NCBI RefSeq assembly: GCF_040802235.1
Contig: NC_133165.1
Location: forward strand, 15,843,623-15,907,622
Length of the DNA stretch: 64,000 bases
Reading direction: 5' to 3'
Source: Manis javanica
Taxonomy: Eukaryota > Chordata > Mammalia > Pholidota > Manidae
The first letter of the stretch is position 1. Each line of letters starts with the position of its first letter. Below are positions 1-13,110 of the stretch, in pieces. Under the pieces are notes generated by a model. The model was not told where the DNA came from, did not search any database, and saw nothing but the letters and a program-made list of their open reading frames with translations. Position numbers and translations under genes: made by a program.

Positions 1-1323
1 GCTAACATTTAATTGAGCGGCATAAAGGTCACAACTATGATTTATAAAGTGTGGAATGAGAAGAATAACAAAGGTCTCCCAATAGGCCTGGAATAAGAGA
101 ATTCAAAGGAAGAACAATACAAATGCCACAAAAATAGATCTAAACAGAAGTAGGTTGGCTAAATCACCTGTCAGCAGCAGCTTCTTATATTACTTTAAAA
201 TTTAATCCTTATGCATTACCTTCAATAGCATATTTTAACATATCAGTTCATCTGAGTATGTGCTTACGAAAAGAAAATATCTGTCCTATGTCATTTTTCC
301 GATGTCAGAAGAAGGTTTCTTACTCTTTAACACATGTGTCTGCAATGAAATAGCCAACACAGATCTTTGATGTTGAGCTCTGCATTGGTAAACGTTTGTT
401 TCTTACTTTTCTCATTTGGGGAAGTCTCACTTTTGTAATGTGCTCTCCAGTTCTTACATGGTGTTCTTTGATTCCACAAATAGGCATGTTGCCAGTAAGG
501 AAATTCAGTAAGCAAAATCTCTTTACCATCATTTCTCACCATCGAGAGGGTCATCTTAGTTATTTTTTATCACATATTTACATATCTTTTATGAACTTTT
601 TTCTCTACATCCAGTTATTTTCAAAGCTTAAGAACATACTGATATATACAGAGGAGAAAGAAGATAGCTTTATTTTTTTACTATCCCCTGGAACTACCAT
701 ATACATATCTTAATTGTAAGCATTTAGGTGTTTTTAAATAGCCTAACTGATTTAGGTGTGCCTTTTTTTATATACTCTTCCTTAATTTTTAAATAAGATG
801 TTAAATTTTGCATATTTAACATTGTAAAGGACTAAACATTTTTATAAACACAAAACATATAGTAACTGTTAAAGAATTTTTTAATGGAACTGAATTGAAT
901 TCATTGTGTTTAAGAAATTGGCTCATTAGAAACATTCATACCATTATACAAAATTTTGATAACAAATAAATACAACAGGATTAAGAGAAAAATAACAAAG
1001 CTAACTTTAAGTTTATGGAAAGCAGAATATTTTCACTTATAAAGTCTAAACCATTTAACTTGATTTATTCTTTGACAAAAGTTACTAAGCTAATGCTCTC
1101 TAAAATTGATAAATTATATAAATACACAAAAAAATGAAAAGAGATTACAACATTTGTTCAGGTTTTAAGAACTCAGATGGGCACTGAGACTGCGATTCTG
1201 ATGATCATTTTTTAGACACTTACAGGGTCCACCATGAAGGCCTGACCAGGTGGAGCAAAACTCCATTACTTTTAAAATGGATCAAGTATTTTAATACTAA
1301 GTAACTACTAGCCAAACAATTAC
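1..1323. other. PTPRQ intron, partial
   Basis: AT-rich sequence downstream of the last exon in the window. The next PTPRQ exon should complete the FN3 domain begun at 1324-1550 and encode a VAAENSAG-like stretch. I did not find it here, so it lies beyond the left edge. Short open frames around 320-713 resemble no FN3 sequence. Confidence 0.6.
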
Positions 1324-1550
1324 CTTGATTTCATATGTTGTTCCAGGATTAAGATTAGTTAGAAGAACTTCCAGGCTGTCTGGCTTTGTTCTAACTTGTG
1401 TATATACTGTTTGCATCCAAGGGCAAACTTCCTTATATTTCACAAGGTAGGATATAATCCTTCCATTTGGATTAGGTGGGGTATTCCAAGAGAGAAGAAT
1501 CCCAGCAGATCCAACTCGTTCTCCTGCTAGGAAGACTGGAGGCCCTGGTT
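1324..1550 (-). CDS. PTPRQ: PTPRQ exon c20: most of the first complete FN3 domain of standard PTPRQ
   Basis: 227 nt, phase 1 in and phase 0 out. The translation starts [20 protein letters not shown], continues through the conserved Trp ([11 protein letters not shown]) and a KEVCPWMQT stretch, and ends [11 protein letters not shown]. This matches the second FN3 region of human PTPRQ as I remember it, with very few differences, and it anchors the gene identity. Acceptor AG is at 1551-1552 and donor GT at 1322-1323. NPNG and the NL.PGT.Y pattern are typical of PTPRQ FN3 repeats. The domain finishes in the next exon, outside the window. Confidence 0.96.
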
Positions 1551-2206
1551 CTATTTAAAAAAAAAAAAAATGTTGAAACATCAAAGAAACTATTGTATTT
1601 TCAGTCCTAGGTAAAACTGTTGTATTTTCACAAATGTAGACTTTTTAAATTCACAAAGACTAGTGGTGTCTTAAAAGTGTTTACCCTCCCTAGAATTTTG
1701 CTACCAAAAGAAAAAAAAATTAAATCCTTTGGGGAATACCAAAAACATTCTTTTATATGATGAATGTAAAAAATGGAATGCTACTAAATACTACATGCCA
1801 AATACATTTTTGATGCCAGATCATTTTTTAAAGAAACTTACTTGTGGGAGGCTTACACTCAGAAACTAAGAAAACAGTCTTACAAAATGAGTAATTGTTC
1901 CTGAGCAAGTGTAGTGAGTTTATTTTCATGGCTCTGTGTTATTTAAATATTATCGTTAACAGTCTTTCTGATTCACTTCACAAAAAAGTATACAGTAATT
2001 ATCCTTCTTTTCTGGAAGTAAAGGAAGCTAAAAAACAGTAGATCACAGGTTCTAAACAGATCACTTTCTTAAGTTTCCATTTTGCTTTAATAACTAAAGA
2101 GCTTTCAGGCCTATAATGCATATATTGCTAATATAAGTATTTCCCCTAATAAATTTATACTGGCTCCAAATACTTCATTAAAAAGGCTAACTGAAAACAT
2201 ACTCAC

Positions 2207-2318
2207 TTGTTACATTTGTTGTGACTATTCTGCTGACAGGTGAGCTGTATGTTGTAGCAGAAATAGAAGCAATGGTTACATTGTACTTAGTACCAGGAAC
2301 AGCATTAGAAACATCAGC
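2207..2318 (-). CDS. PTPRQ: PTPRQ exon c19: second half of FN3 N11
   Basis: 112 nt, phase 0 in and phase 1 out. It reads ADVSNAVPGTKYNVTIASIS followed by ATTYSSPVSRIVTTNVT. Human PTPRQ has a near-identical VDVSNVVPGT segment directly after its signal peptide. The VPGT.Y pattern is strand E-F of an FN3 fold, so this exon is only the back half of a domain. Standard PTPRQ therefore opens with half an FN3. The front half is found at 3125-3285, which ends in phase 0 as required. Acceptor AG is at 2319-2320 and the donor is GTGAGT. NVT sequons occur twice. Confidence 0.95.
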
Positions 2319-2662
2319 CTGAAACACCAAAGACAATTCATATAGTAAAATTCCTTCTGGAAAGCACGAAAGCCAAAATAATACATCTCAAACAATCAAA
2401 TAAATAAATAAATAAAGTATCACTTCACTATGTAACTGCACTATTTAAAATACCTCAAGGGGCATATTATTTTAAAATATAAATTTGTTCTATCACATAT
2501 TTAACAAGTAACATAATAAAAACTCAGACAACATACTGCATTATCAAAGACTGTATCAGTATTTCTATCTAGCTCACTGTCTTAAGAAACAACTATTTAA
2601 GAGTCTTAAGAAATCTACAGTCCATTGCTTAACCCTGGTTTTTAAGAATGTATATGGAATAC

Positions 2663-2716
2663 CTGTGTCTCTGAAGTTCCAATAAAAAGCAAAAGAAAAA
2701 TGATAAGAAAATCCAT
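2663..2716 (-). CDS. PTPRQ: PTPRQ alternative first coding exon (signal peptide of the standard form)
   Basis: The 18 codons read MDFLIIFLLLFIGTSETQ, identical to the human PTPRQ N-terminus as I recall it: a short N-region, a strongly hydrophobic core and a polar end, as in a signal peptide. The donor is CAG|GTATTC, phase 0, joining exon 2207-2318. A second ATG sits immediately upstream in frame (2717-2719), so the start could be one codon earlier. The downstream ATG has the better context (A at -3, G at +4). No acceptor is needed if this is a true first exon from an internal promoter. It lies inside the intron that separates the two halves of FN3 N11, so its use removes everything upstream. 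Confidence 0.9.
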
Positions 2717-3124
2717 CATTATTACATTTTTCAGGCAGTGGAATCACATTGACGGCTCTAGAGAGAAATGTTGCCTGCATTAATGATTTAAAGACAGATC
2801 CTCCCGGCAAGCACACAATTAATGAGCCTGGATGACTCAATAGCTCTGCCCTTTCTTTATTAAACTATTCATGAACCCTTGGATGGCTGGCTGTAGGTTC
2901 AGGGCAGACTTAAAAAAAAAATGGCATAGATGTTGCTGAGGTAACAGTCAACCGATACTGAAACTTACACTCATCAGTTTGGCTTGTTTTTGTCTCCGTC
3001 ATAGGCATTTAAAAACTCTCCAAGGAGTAAGTTTTCATGGTGGATGAGTTTCATAAAGAACTTTCCTATTAGGACCAAATATAAATACAAGTTGGCTCAG
3101 TAAACAGGATAATGAAAACTATAC

Positions 3125-3285
3125 CTGATATTCTCCACCTCCAAGATCTTTGATAGTAACAAAGCCGCTGTCAGGAACAAGATCCACATGAAACCTTCCC
3201 ACGTGGCCAGAGGGCAGGCTCCAGCACAGAGAAAAGGAATATGCAGAAATATTGAAGGCGTTAAGCTTGGTGGATTTTTCTGGTT
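3125..3285 (-). CDS. PTPRQ: PTPRQ long-form exon c18: first half of FN3 N11
   Basis: 161 nt, phase 1 in and phase 0 out. It reads EPEKSTKLNAFNISAYSFSL, then CWSLPSGHVGRFHVDLVP, ending GGGEYQ. Strand A-B and the FN3 Trp are clear (SLCWSLPSG). Joined to exon 2207-2318 it makes one complete FN3 domain of the same type as the rest of PTPRQ. This junction is the strongest evidence that the upstream exons belong to PTPRQ and not to a separate gene. Acceptor AG is at 3286-3287; the donor is CAG|GTATAG. Confidence 0.9.
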
Positions 3286-6200
3286 CTGATATTGAAATAT
3301 AGAGGTTTGAAATAGTTATTCCCCTAAAACTTCAGAGAACATATGAAAATCAGTAAGCTATCAAGTTTCAAAGTAATCACATTATTAGAAAGCATTGAGT
3401 CCTTTAAATCATCTCTAGCCATACATCAACGTTAGGCATGTGTATCTTTAACAATGGCTAGTTTTAAGTATAACGATCAGAAACTATGCATCAATTTGTG
3501 TATCTGTTTCTGGGCTATTCCTTGCCTACTAAAATTTATTGGTTGACAAGATTGCTGTTTAAAGCTTATGCTCTAATTGAAAAACTGGACCATTTTAAAG
3601 CCAAGTATGAACTATTTATCCAATTACCTGGATATTCATCAAACAGAAGATAATTGGAAAAAAAATAACCAAAATTGCCCAATTTTTTTAAAGGGTGAGC
3701 ATTTCTGATGAATATTCAGCTAAGCATTTCTTTAACAGAAAAGCTAAGTTTTTACATAGTTTTGAAGTAATAAATACTAATTGTCCTAGCCATTTCAACC
3801 ATACTTTTTTACCTTTGCTTCCACTATTCCCAAAGTTTTGTTGATGCTGTCTGTACCTCCTAGAAGTCGTTTTATATGTAAACCACTTCTGACTGGTGGT
3901 CAAGGAGTCAGGGTTTCACCCCGCTTTATCTTTAGTTCAGATTCCAGACAAACAATATAGGTGGAGAAAGAGAGGTTATGAAACCAAGCATGTCTAAGTA
4001 TTAGATTGGATCTGCAATCTAAGATCCAATCTAATACTATTTCCAAAAGAAAGGAGTCTGGAATTAATCATTGAACTCCTCAACATTTTAAAACCCCCTC
4101 TACCAAGACGATTAAAAAAAATAAAATGCACATTTAAAAAAAAAATGTTAGGGTACGTTGCCTAAAATAGAAATCAACATTAACAGGTCAATTTCTTATT
4201 TCTGGTGTGGAGGGAGGGGGAATATTTTTGGAACAGTTTTTTTCTTGATCTCTGAAAAGTTCCTGTAATGCTTTTAATGTTTCCCTAGTACCCCAAACTG
4301 ATATTGATCAATTGATTTACACCTTGACATGCTCAGAAACAAACATTCTCTTGGCATCATCTCCCAATTGTTCATCTAAAGCACTGTAGTTTTATAATAA
4401 CTCCTCAGAAATACTGTAAATCCAAGGTAAAAGACCAGGGAAATACCCAGTGTGTGATGAGCAGAATCCCTTTGTCCTGCATAGCTCCTGGCATTTTTCC
4501 TGTATCGTTCTGCACAAACCTATGTCCTCTGTTTTCTCAAGCTTGACTGAAAAGAGATTGATTCTACTCACCAGCCCATATTAAAATAGACAAAAATCTA
4601 ACATGACAAAAGTCCCACTAACTACTACTCCACTTGTTAATTTATGTGAGGGCTAATACTATTTCTTCAGGGTTGGTAGAAAGTAACCAATATCTGTGAA
4701 TTATTAGGCAAGAAACTAGAAAAAGACATGGATGAGACTGGAAGGAAAAGGAAGACATGAAGGTGTGCTTAATGGGATGGTGGTGAGATAGGATGCAATT
4801 TCCTAGACTGTGGTTTAAGATTACACAGAGAAGGACTCTTGGCTAAGAAACAAGCATGTCTCACCAAGAAGAGGAAGAATATATTTGTTTGGAAATGTGC
4901 CAATCTGATCAAAAGGGAAGTCCTGGGAGCTTCAAGACAGTTTGGTAAAGACCTTTCCAAGCAGATTGGATAGAAGCCCGGAAATGGACAGAATGTAGCG
5001 TAACTGAGAAAAGCTAGCCTGAGTTCTTAGGATTAAGAAGAAAGAAGAACAGCCTAATGATTGTGTATAATAAAGATTTTAGATTTTTTTTCCCTAAATG
5101 CAATGGAAAACATGGAAGAATTTTAATTAGGAAAGCAATCTGAGTTGTTTTTTCTTTTAAAGACTACCCTGGAATGGTATATGGATGACGTATGATTTTG
5201 AAAGAGGCAAAAATGACAGTGAGAAGTCAATTAGTAGGATACTGTGGTCATCTGGGTGGAAAGGAGGGAGATGTGCCCTCAGAAAAAGGTAATAGAGATT
5301 AATCGATGCTTAAGTCATTGTGAAAGAGTAAGGACCCCAGTGTATGAGCTAGAAGATTCATTTAACTGAAAGTAAAATCCATAGTAAATACATGATTTGC
5401 ATTCCATGGAATTTGACCTCTCAAAAAGTGGGAAAATATGATGCAAAAATAGCACTCTCAACCTAATTATTACTAACCAATAAAACTCAGATTGAAGGTG
5501 GATGTGTTTGCAGTTTTAAGATAAAAAAAAATCACAATGTGTTCAGTTTAATTAAGCCCAGCAAATGGAATTCTAGGCTTAGTTAGATATTTTTCTAGGC
5601 CAGAATTTTCCAAAAGTTAATCCTCAGAATCCTAAATTCTTAGAGCTTAATAGATGTTAGGTGATTAAGCCACTTTTTCTAAGAGCTCCTTTTTTAAATT
5701 AAACAGTTTTCTTTATTGTAGGAATCTCAGAGCCTTAAATATGCTTAACTTTTGTGATTTTTCTAAAGCAGCAGCATCCAAGCAAAAGTATAGTATGAGC
5801 CACATTTAAAAAGCAGGGTGAAAAAAATAGTGAGAATGTTTGATATCTTGATCTAGACGATGGTTACATGAATATATACACATGTCAAAATTCATCAAGC
5901 TGCACACTAAGATCTTTGCACTTTATCCTGTGTACCTCAATATAAATTTTTTAAATAAAAATTAATTAAAAATAAAATCATAAAAACGCATATACAATTA
6001 CTTTTAATAGTATATTTAACTTAATATATTGAAAGATCATTTCACATATAATCTATTGTGATAACCACTTTCTTTTTCATGTGAAATCTTTGAAACCCCA
6101 TGTGTCCTTCCCACTTACAGCACAACTGAATGTGGACTAGCCACATTTCAACACTCAGTAGTCAAATGTTGCAAATAATACATTGTGGACAGTGCAGCTC

Positions 6201-6383
6201 TAAAGCATCTCTCAACTTTGTGCCCTGGCATTTCAGGAAATTTACCTAAAATGCATTTGGAGAAGCTGAGAAAAAGCAGAAATATGTTCCTATGGGCAGT
6301 GTCGAAAAGGAAAACAGCTCTAAAGAACAGTACAATATGCAGTACAAATGTGAATTTGTAAAATATCTAAAGAACATGTATAC
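3286..6383. other. Intron between FN3 N11 and N10
   Basis: AT-rich with no exon I can support. It contains an old LINE-1 3' end near 5800-5965. The rest holds no recognisable feature. Confidence 0.6.
5800..5965 (+). repeat. Old LINE-1 (L1M-type) 3' end fragment
   Basis: The pattern of a GATGGTTACATG stretch, AAATTCATCAAGCTGCACAC, and an ending like CCTCAATATAAATTTT followed by A-rich sequence is typical of L1M 3' untranslated regions. Family assignment is from memory. Confidence 0.5.
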
Positions 6384-6644
6384 CTGCAACAACTCTGATC
6401 GATGTGCCAGATCCTGCAACATCGCCTCGCATTCTTTGTACCGTGATGTTATATATTCCACCAGGAGTCAGATTTGTAACTGTGTGTTCAGTCATCATTT
6501 CCCAAATAAGATATTCTTTGACAAATGTTCTGTTTGATATATAAATCTTGTATTGAGTGAAGTTGGTCTCTGTTGGATTCCACAATAATTTTGCAGAAGA
6601 AGTATTCACAGCTTTTAATGTTAAACCACATATCCTAGATGGTT
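6384..6644 (-). CDS. PTPRQ: PTPRQ long-form exon c17: FN3 N10, a single-exon domain
   Basis: 261 nt, 87 codons, phase 1 to phase 1. It begins EPSRICGLTLKAVNTSSAKL and continues through LLWNPTETNFTQYKIYIS to NLTPGGIYNITVQRMRG, ending near RVVA. All FN3 landmarks are present: Trp in strand B, Tyr in strand C, L-TPG-Y at E-F. Several N-glycosylation sequons (NTS, NFT, NRT, NLT, NIT) fit an extracellular domain. Acceptor CAATAG is at 6645-6650 and the donor is CAG|GTATAC. The N10 module is symmetrical, so its skipping would keep the frame. Confidence 0.92.
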
Positions 6645-7625
6645 CTATTGAAAAGGTAAGTGATATATAAACAAAAATTGCATATATGCATATAAAAATA
6701 AAGCAAACAGGATTAGTATCATTTAAACATCTTGTAATAATCCTTGAATTTGTTCATGTATAACATCCTACATGTTCAGTATTGCAAATAGAGAAATAGG
6801 ACATTACATATGAGTTTTAATTTAAGTGGCACTCTAATATCCTCCCTAGTTCCCAAAGATCTTTTCTCCGTCAATCACAAATCACTCCCAGTAGTCTTTC
6901 CTTTAGACTTGTGCCTCCTGAGTGCTCAGAACCAGACGTTCCCTTACACAAAATAATCACAAGTGTGTGCTAGCTGCCACCTCGCAGTTAGCTGGACGCT
7001 GGATAAAGATGAAACAGAACAACTAAGTGAGGAGGAGGTGAGAGCCAGAAGCAAGGGTACCTTCAAATGTGGTTCTTCTGGTTGCATTAGAATTTTTAGC
7101 ATTCCTGTATCACTGCATTTTAATCTGCTTCGCAATGGAAGCAGGGCTGTCTCTTACATTTCATCTGGTCTCCATGGAGGGAGAGACCTCACAGACTTTC
7201 ACAAGAATGCTGATAACAAATACCATCACTCCACCCCACCCCAAAACACTATGAAACTGACTGACAGTGAATGTACAAACGTCAGAGAGAAGATAGAAGT
7301 TCTCTGTTTATCAAACCCCTACCTCAGTAAACATAAATTGTGTTTAGAACATTAGGGTAAATTATATATAACATCTGTGTGTATACATATACATACATAC
7401 AAACTATTTTTTAAATCTCTATGCAGTTCCCAATACATTTAGATGTACAAACATTACTTAAGTTTACCTACTTTTTGAGAGTTCTCTTAATCATATTTTT
7501 ATGATCATCATTATTCCTTTACTATCAAGCTTTATGTTTTAAAATAGCTTCATTTATGTCGAGCCAAGATACTTTGAGTTCTTATAACACTATCAATGAA
7601 AAATCTATTCATGATACACCCTTAC

Positions 7626-7791
7626 CTGTCTTCACTGTTTCCGTTACACTTGTACTGTGATCTTCACCTCTGACTGTCTCCACGTGAAACATGTAGTCCA
7701 CACCTGGGGTCAGAGTCTTTACTTTGGCCTTGTTGCCATAAACGATTCTTTCAAAAGGTTTCTCCTTTCTAGAGGCCATACAGTAGGATAC
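7626..7791 (-). CDS. PTPRQ: PTPRQ long-form exon c16: second half of FN3 N9
   Basis: 166 nt, phase 0 in and phase 1 out. It reads VSYCMASRKEKPFERIVYGN, then LTPGVDYMFHVETVRGE, ending VTETVKT. LTPGVDY is the FN3 E-F signature. Acceptor TTTTTCTAG and donor CAG|GTAAGG are both strong. It joins exon 15918-16015 across an intron of about 8.1 kb. Confidence 0.92.
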
Positions 7792-10479
7792 CTAGAAAAA
7801 GAAAGACAAATTTATGTTTTTCATGGTTTAAAAAGAATTTATTTAGTACCAATTCTGTACTGGTCACATTCACATTAATTAATACCACAAGGTAGGTGTG
7901 GTCCTTCCTATCTTCACTAAGGAATAGTCGGGGGCCAGTTAAGGATGAGTAAGTTAGTGAACTTCACGTAATAATGAGCATAGTGGACTAAAGTACATGC
8001 ATTAAAAGACCAATAGTTTCAAAGTGTTTTTAAATTTCACTTAAAGATAAATGGAATTTAAAATATATACGTATGTGTAAATATATATATATATATGACT
8101 TATATATGTGCATGATAGAATAGATATACTACACACTGAGTGGGACTTTTCCTGTTGGTTATCAGAAAGCAAAAATATATTAGGTAAGACTGCATATTCG
8201 CTTTCCCGGCTGCACGTGAGCAGAAGGCTGGAGGAGAAGAAAGCAAGAATCATTGGAGTCCCATTTCCGGCCTAGTGGAGAACACCGTGGCTTTCTCTGA
8301 CTCCCTAAGTCATGGGAAATAGGGTGCTTCTCCCCACATCCACACCCCAGCTGAATGAGGAGGGCCCCATGTGTTTTACTACATAAATTGAAGGTGCTAA
8401 AAAGAATGACACCTCCTGGGAGGACATACACTTAGGCAGCAAACTTCCCATTCATGTGCCCAATTGATCAGAGAAAAGGGAAACTGGGGAGAAAGAGCTA
8501 AGCAAAGACAAGATCTGTGGAGTAATCGCAGTCCCATCTTTGCCCTGACAAGATGCCAGAATCTCCTGTGGGTCAAGTGTGACCAGAGAGTGATCGGGCT
8601 TGGACCATCTTACCAGTATCCCATCCAAGAAAGCTGGCCTCTGGGCAAAGAGACCCTTGCAGCAAAAAGCAGTGGGATATAAGGCCACAGGAAAGGGCTG
8701 AGAGGAGCTGGGTGAAGTTGAGCCAGAGCTCAGTTTGTCATGTCCAGGAAGCGGGCAGTGGAGATAACACCCAGAGTCCTCCAGAGAGCTCACACATGTG
8801 CCTTGGGAGAGAGCCAGGATTCAAAGGACGGTTCAATAAATGTCATTCAGTGTTAGTTAGGGGAGGAGAGAAAAATAGCAAGAGAGAAAACAGCAGAAAC
8901 AGATACCTGGAATAGAAAAGACACTCCAATTTTTTGTTGAATGAGTAAATAATAAACGTCACACTCTAGGCCAGCATTATCTCTCATCATAACCTGGGTG
9001 AATCAATTATTCATTAAAGTCTTGAGAAATGGCATTGCCTTTAGAAGTGTTCAGTGCAGTAACCTAATAGTTCCAATACCTTGGAGATTTGTTTATTCAT
9101 TAAAAGCTACTTTTAACAATCTTTACTCTTCTTCACTCCATATTTCATGTTTGGAAAACAGGAAGTAAAAGATAAATCTAAATGAAAGTAATCTGATTAA
9201 TCTTACAAATTATTTAAACCTTATTATGCTTTAAAAAATAATTGTTATGTAGTAGGAGTCAGACAAGTTTCCTAGACAGACATGTTTATCACTCTCTTGT
9301 GGGAAGAGTATTTTGCTAATGAAGGAAGATAATCATGAGGTCTGGAGGCATATCATTGCTTGTTGATTTATTAGGCATCATTGACAGTTACCCTGCTTGT
9401 CTGGCATATGGAGAGATAGGAGGAGTGAGGAGAATGCTGAGAACTTCTGGTATGAAAAAGGACAGTAGGAGAGAGTACCATGTGATAATGGAGTGCTAAA
9501 TTCAGACATGCGAAGAGTCATATTAAGGCACTAATGAAGGAAAAGAAATTGTAGGGATCTACAATTGAAAAACCTATTTGTAATTTTTCAAAATACAATT
9601 TGAAAGCTAGACGTTTGTTTCTCCAAGTATATGGACTACACGTGTCTAATAGAAACCAACTGAAGAAATGCAATTCATGCTTCATTCCTACTTTTAAAGC
9701 ATAGTGTAAAGAACTGGAATGATTAATTTTAAATGATTAGGAAAATGATCCCAATTATGCAAGTACACTTTGCTAAGCAACCAGGATACTGTTGCTTAAT
9801 TGATTAAAATTTAACAAATAATCTCATTGGTTGAGAAAGACTAGGATAACCATTAATGACATAATATAGCTAATAAAAATAACTGGAATCCTGAAAAGTA
9901 ACAATATGATTTATTAAAATAAGTTTCACTTAATTATAGATTCATAACATCAGTCTCTAAAAAAAATGTGTTCATATAAAAATAGTAAAAAGTAATTTTA
10001 GGGTTATATATTGCATCTGACAATAAATAATTTTATGGCCTCGCTTAACCCCAAGGAAAGATCATTACTTTTGGCATTCACCTTGAAATATGAGAATTAG
10101 GACAGACAGACAAGGGGAAATAATGTGTATCTTTTACACTTAACATTAAAAATACTTAGAATTTTTACTAGAGAATACCTACACTAGATATAGGAATGAA
10201 TTAAATCATTCTAAAAGAGATCAAATTTGTCATGAATGATTTATTATTCAAGATGTCACTATCATTGAATGACATTTAAAGTGACAAATAGAATGCTCAC
10301 TCCTGACTTTGTGAACCTATTTGTGAAGAATATCCTCTACTCTATGAGTCTGAATCCTACCTGTTACTAAAAATTCATCTCAAGTTGCACACTTTCCTGG
10401 CAACTATATTCACTATTGAGATAATTCCCTCTACAATGATCCTAATTATATATGGAAACACTGCTATGTAGAGTTGTAT

Positions 10480-11240
10480 TTATTCATCATATATTAATTG
10501 AGCATCTATTACAGGGAAAGCATTACTCTATGTATTGGTATACTGTTGTAAAGAAGATAGGCAAGACTTCTGGTTGCAGGGCAGTTACATTCTAGTAGTG
10601 GCACCTGACAACAAGCAACTCAATAAATAAATGGGATAATGCAGTTACATCATAGAGCGAAAGGAAAGAGAGGTTTTATTTAGATTAGGTAATCAAGGAA
10701 GGAGATGAGAACATGATATTTGAGCTAAGAACTCAGTGATAGGAAAAAAATCAACCAAATTGGGAAGCAAGATATCCAAGCTAAATGAATGTGAAGAGCA
10801 AAACCTTATAGTAGGGATGTTTTTGGCATACCAAGGGAATAGAAAGACAGCCAAATATAGTTGCAACATAGTAACTGAGCAAGCAGGTTAGTTAGATAGA
10901 GGCCCAGTCACAGACCATGGCAAGTAACTTGGATTTCATTTGAGGAGCAATGGAAATCTATGGGATGGTGTTGAACTAGTGAGAGACATCGTGTTTTTTT
11001 AAGTCTCTCTCTCTTTCCCTCTCTCACTTTCATGCTCTGGCTGTTATGCAAAAAGTAGACTAATGAAATTGAGAATGGAAACAGAGACCAGTTAGGAGGT
11101 GAGAGTGTGTCATCTGTCACCTAGGTTGCTGGTCTCCATAAAAAATGATAGTGACTAGGACAAGGGTGGTTCAGTGGAGACGGAGAGAAGTAGACACACT
11201 GGGATCGGTTTGAGAGGTAGAAGTGGTAGAGCTTGCTGAT
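10480..11240 (+). repeat. Ancient interspersed repeat, family not named
   Basis: It contains the order: cell-like 'attacagggaaagcattactc', 'cagttacattctagtag', 'aacaagcaactcaataaat', then a long diverged body. The same order occurs at 30440-31500, with parts at 43320-43530 and 56520-56660, so it is a dispersed old repeat common in eutherian genomes. I cannot assign the family without a library. Confidence 0.4.
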
Positions 11241-11659
11241 GGACGGAAGGACGAGGGAATGAAGAATCAAAGATAACAGAGAAGTGATTTCAGGGCAGTG
11301 CCCTTTCTGACACTGGAGACTGGGAGCAGCAGGGTCGGGTCACAAGGCAAATGCAGAGCTTTGACAGCCCTGGTAAGGAGTCTTTTAAACACAAGAATGA
11401 CATAACAAAAAAGTATTTTGCTTTTAAGAAAGAGCATTCTGAATGCTCTGTGGCAAAGGAGAGGGTAAGGATAGATCATATTAAAATGAAGCTTCCTTGA
11501 TTGTGAAATACGAACTGTGAAAACTAAGAAAAGGAAAACTGATAACTGAATCATTCGCTCATCAAAACACTTATTGACTCCTGCTCTATGTCAGATCCTC
11601 GTCTCAGCAATGTTCTAAATGGTGATCCAAGCAGACAAAAGGCCTTCTCTCAGACAATT

Positions 11660-11830
11660 CACACATCCGAGCATTTGTCAAACACACTATCACATTGAAT
11701 TCCCTCAACAATTCTATAGAACAATAATCTTTAACAGATAAAGAAACAGGACCAAAGGTGTATATAAACTTGTCCAAGATCTCACAGGAGAGGTGAAGCT
11801 GGGATTTGGGGCTGTGATTCTCCCATCTGA
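11660..11830 (-). repeat. MIR-like SINE, reverse orientation
   Basis: The sequence matches the reverse MIR layout: 'acagataaagaaacagg' followed by 'caagatctcacaggag' and a 'gggatttggggctgtg' segment, corresponding to the tail-side and core of MIR. Confidence 0.55.
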
Positions 11831-12049
11831 CTGTACTGCCTACCACACTTTGTAAAATTATGCAAGAGAACTTGACCATAGACATGTACATCAAAGTTGC
11901 ACTGTATTAGAAGACTAGCATGTGAAGCTGGGAAGGAAGGAACTATTGTACAAATAAAAGGAAGTGTTGCTTTATGCAGTATATAATAACTTTGGAATTC
12001 CACCCCTAAGGATAGCTAAATATTCTTTCAGGATGTGGAGAAGCGATGC

Positions 12050-13110
12050 TAGCAGACATACACCAACAGGTCGATGTTTGCTGCTTTTCTGCCTGGGTGA
12101 TTATCCTCTGATGTAAGTGGGCTATTAAAGTCCCTCACTGTTATTATATTGGTATCTATTTCTTCCTTAAGGTCTATTAAAATGTCTTTATGTACTTACA
12201 TGATCCTATGCCTTTTTGTTGGCTTGAACCCTTTATCATTATGCAATTCCCTTCTTTGACTTCTATTAGTCTATTTTAAAGTCCAATTTGTCTGACATAT
12301 GTAGAGCAACCCCAGATTTCTCTTGATTCCCATTTGCATGTAACATCTTTTCTCATCGCTTCACTTGAAATCTCTGTGTCCTTACATCTGAAGTGATTCC
12401 TTACATCTGAAGATGAGTTGTTTTTTTATGCACTCAGCCACTCTTTGCCTTTTGACTGTAAAATTTAATCCATTTACATTAAAGGAATTATTGACAGGTA
12501 TGTATACTTATTGCCACTGTGTTCATTCCTTTCTGGCTATTTTGTAGCTCCTCTCTTTTCCTTTTTTTCTTCTCTTTCTCTCTTTCCTTGTGACTTGACT
12601 TTTTTTCACATTATGATTCCTTTCTCAATATCTTTTGTGTCTCTACTATAGGTATTTGCTTTGTGGTAACCATGAGGCTGACATATAACAGACTATATAC
12701 ACCAGTCTAATCTAAGCTGAAGTCAATTTAAATTTGAACACATTCTAAAACTCAGGATTTTTATTCCCCCTCCCATCTTTTGTGCTTTGGATGTCACATT
12801 TTACACCTTTTTATTTTGTGTACCCCTTGAGTAATTATTTCAGTTATGGTTATTTTTACTGCATTTTATCTTTCAGTCTTCACACTAGCTTTGTAAGTGA
12901 CTAATCCACTACCTTTACTACATTTATCTTTACCAGCAAAATATATACTTTTCTAAGTTTTTTTGTTAATAACTAGTGCCCTTTCTTGTCAGCTTAAAGA
13001 AATCTCTTCAGCATTGCCTGCAAGGCCAGGTTAGCGGCGATGAACACACTCAGTGGCTTCACTGGCACCCTCATTATAGCTCTGAGATTCTTCTAAGGGA
13101 TATAAATCTT
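12050..13110 (-). repeat. Old LINE-1/HAL1-like fragment, reverse orientation
   Basis: T-rich on the plus strand, with 'ggctattaaagtccctcact', 'ttatgcaattcccttctttg' and 'attgcctgcaaggccagg', which resemble the reverse complement of L1M/HAL1 ORF2 and 3' regions. No open frame of note. Confidence 0.5.

Noticed and set aside
320-713. Open frames near the left edge as the next PTPRQ exon
   Set aside because: Their translations do not resemble the expected VAAENSAG-type FN3 ending and lack a suitable acceptor.
8041-8253. Tyr/Ile-rich frame near 8.1 kb
   Set aside because: Produced by a TATATA/TATG simple-sequence run.
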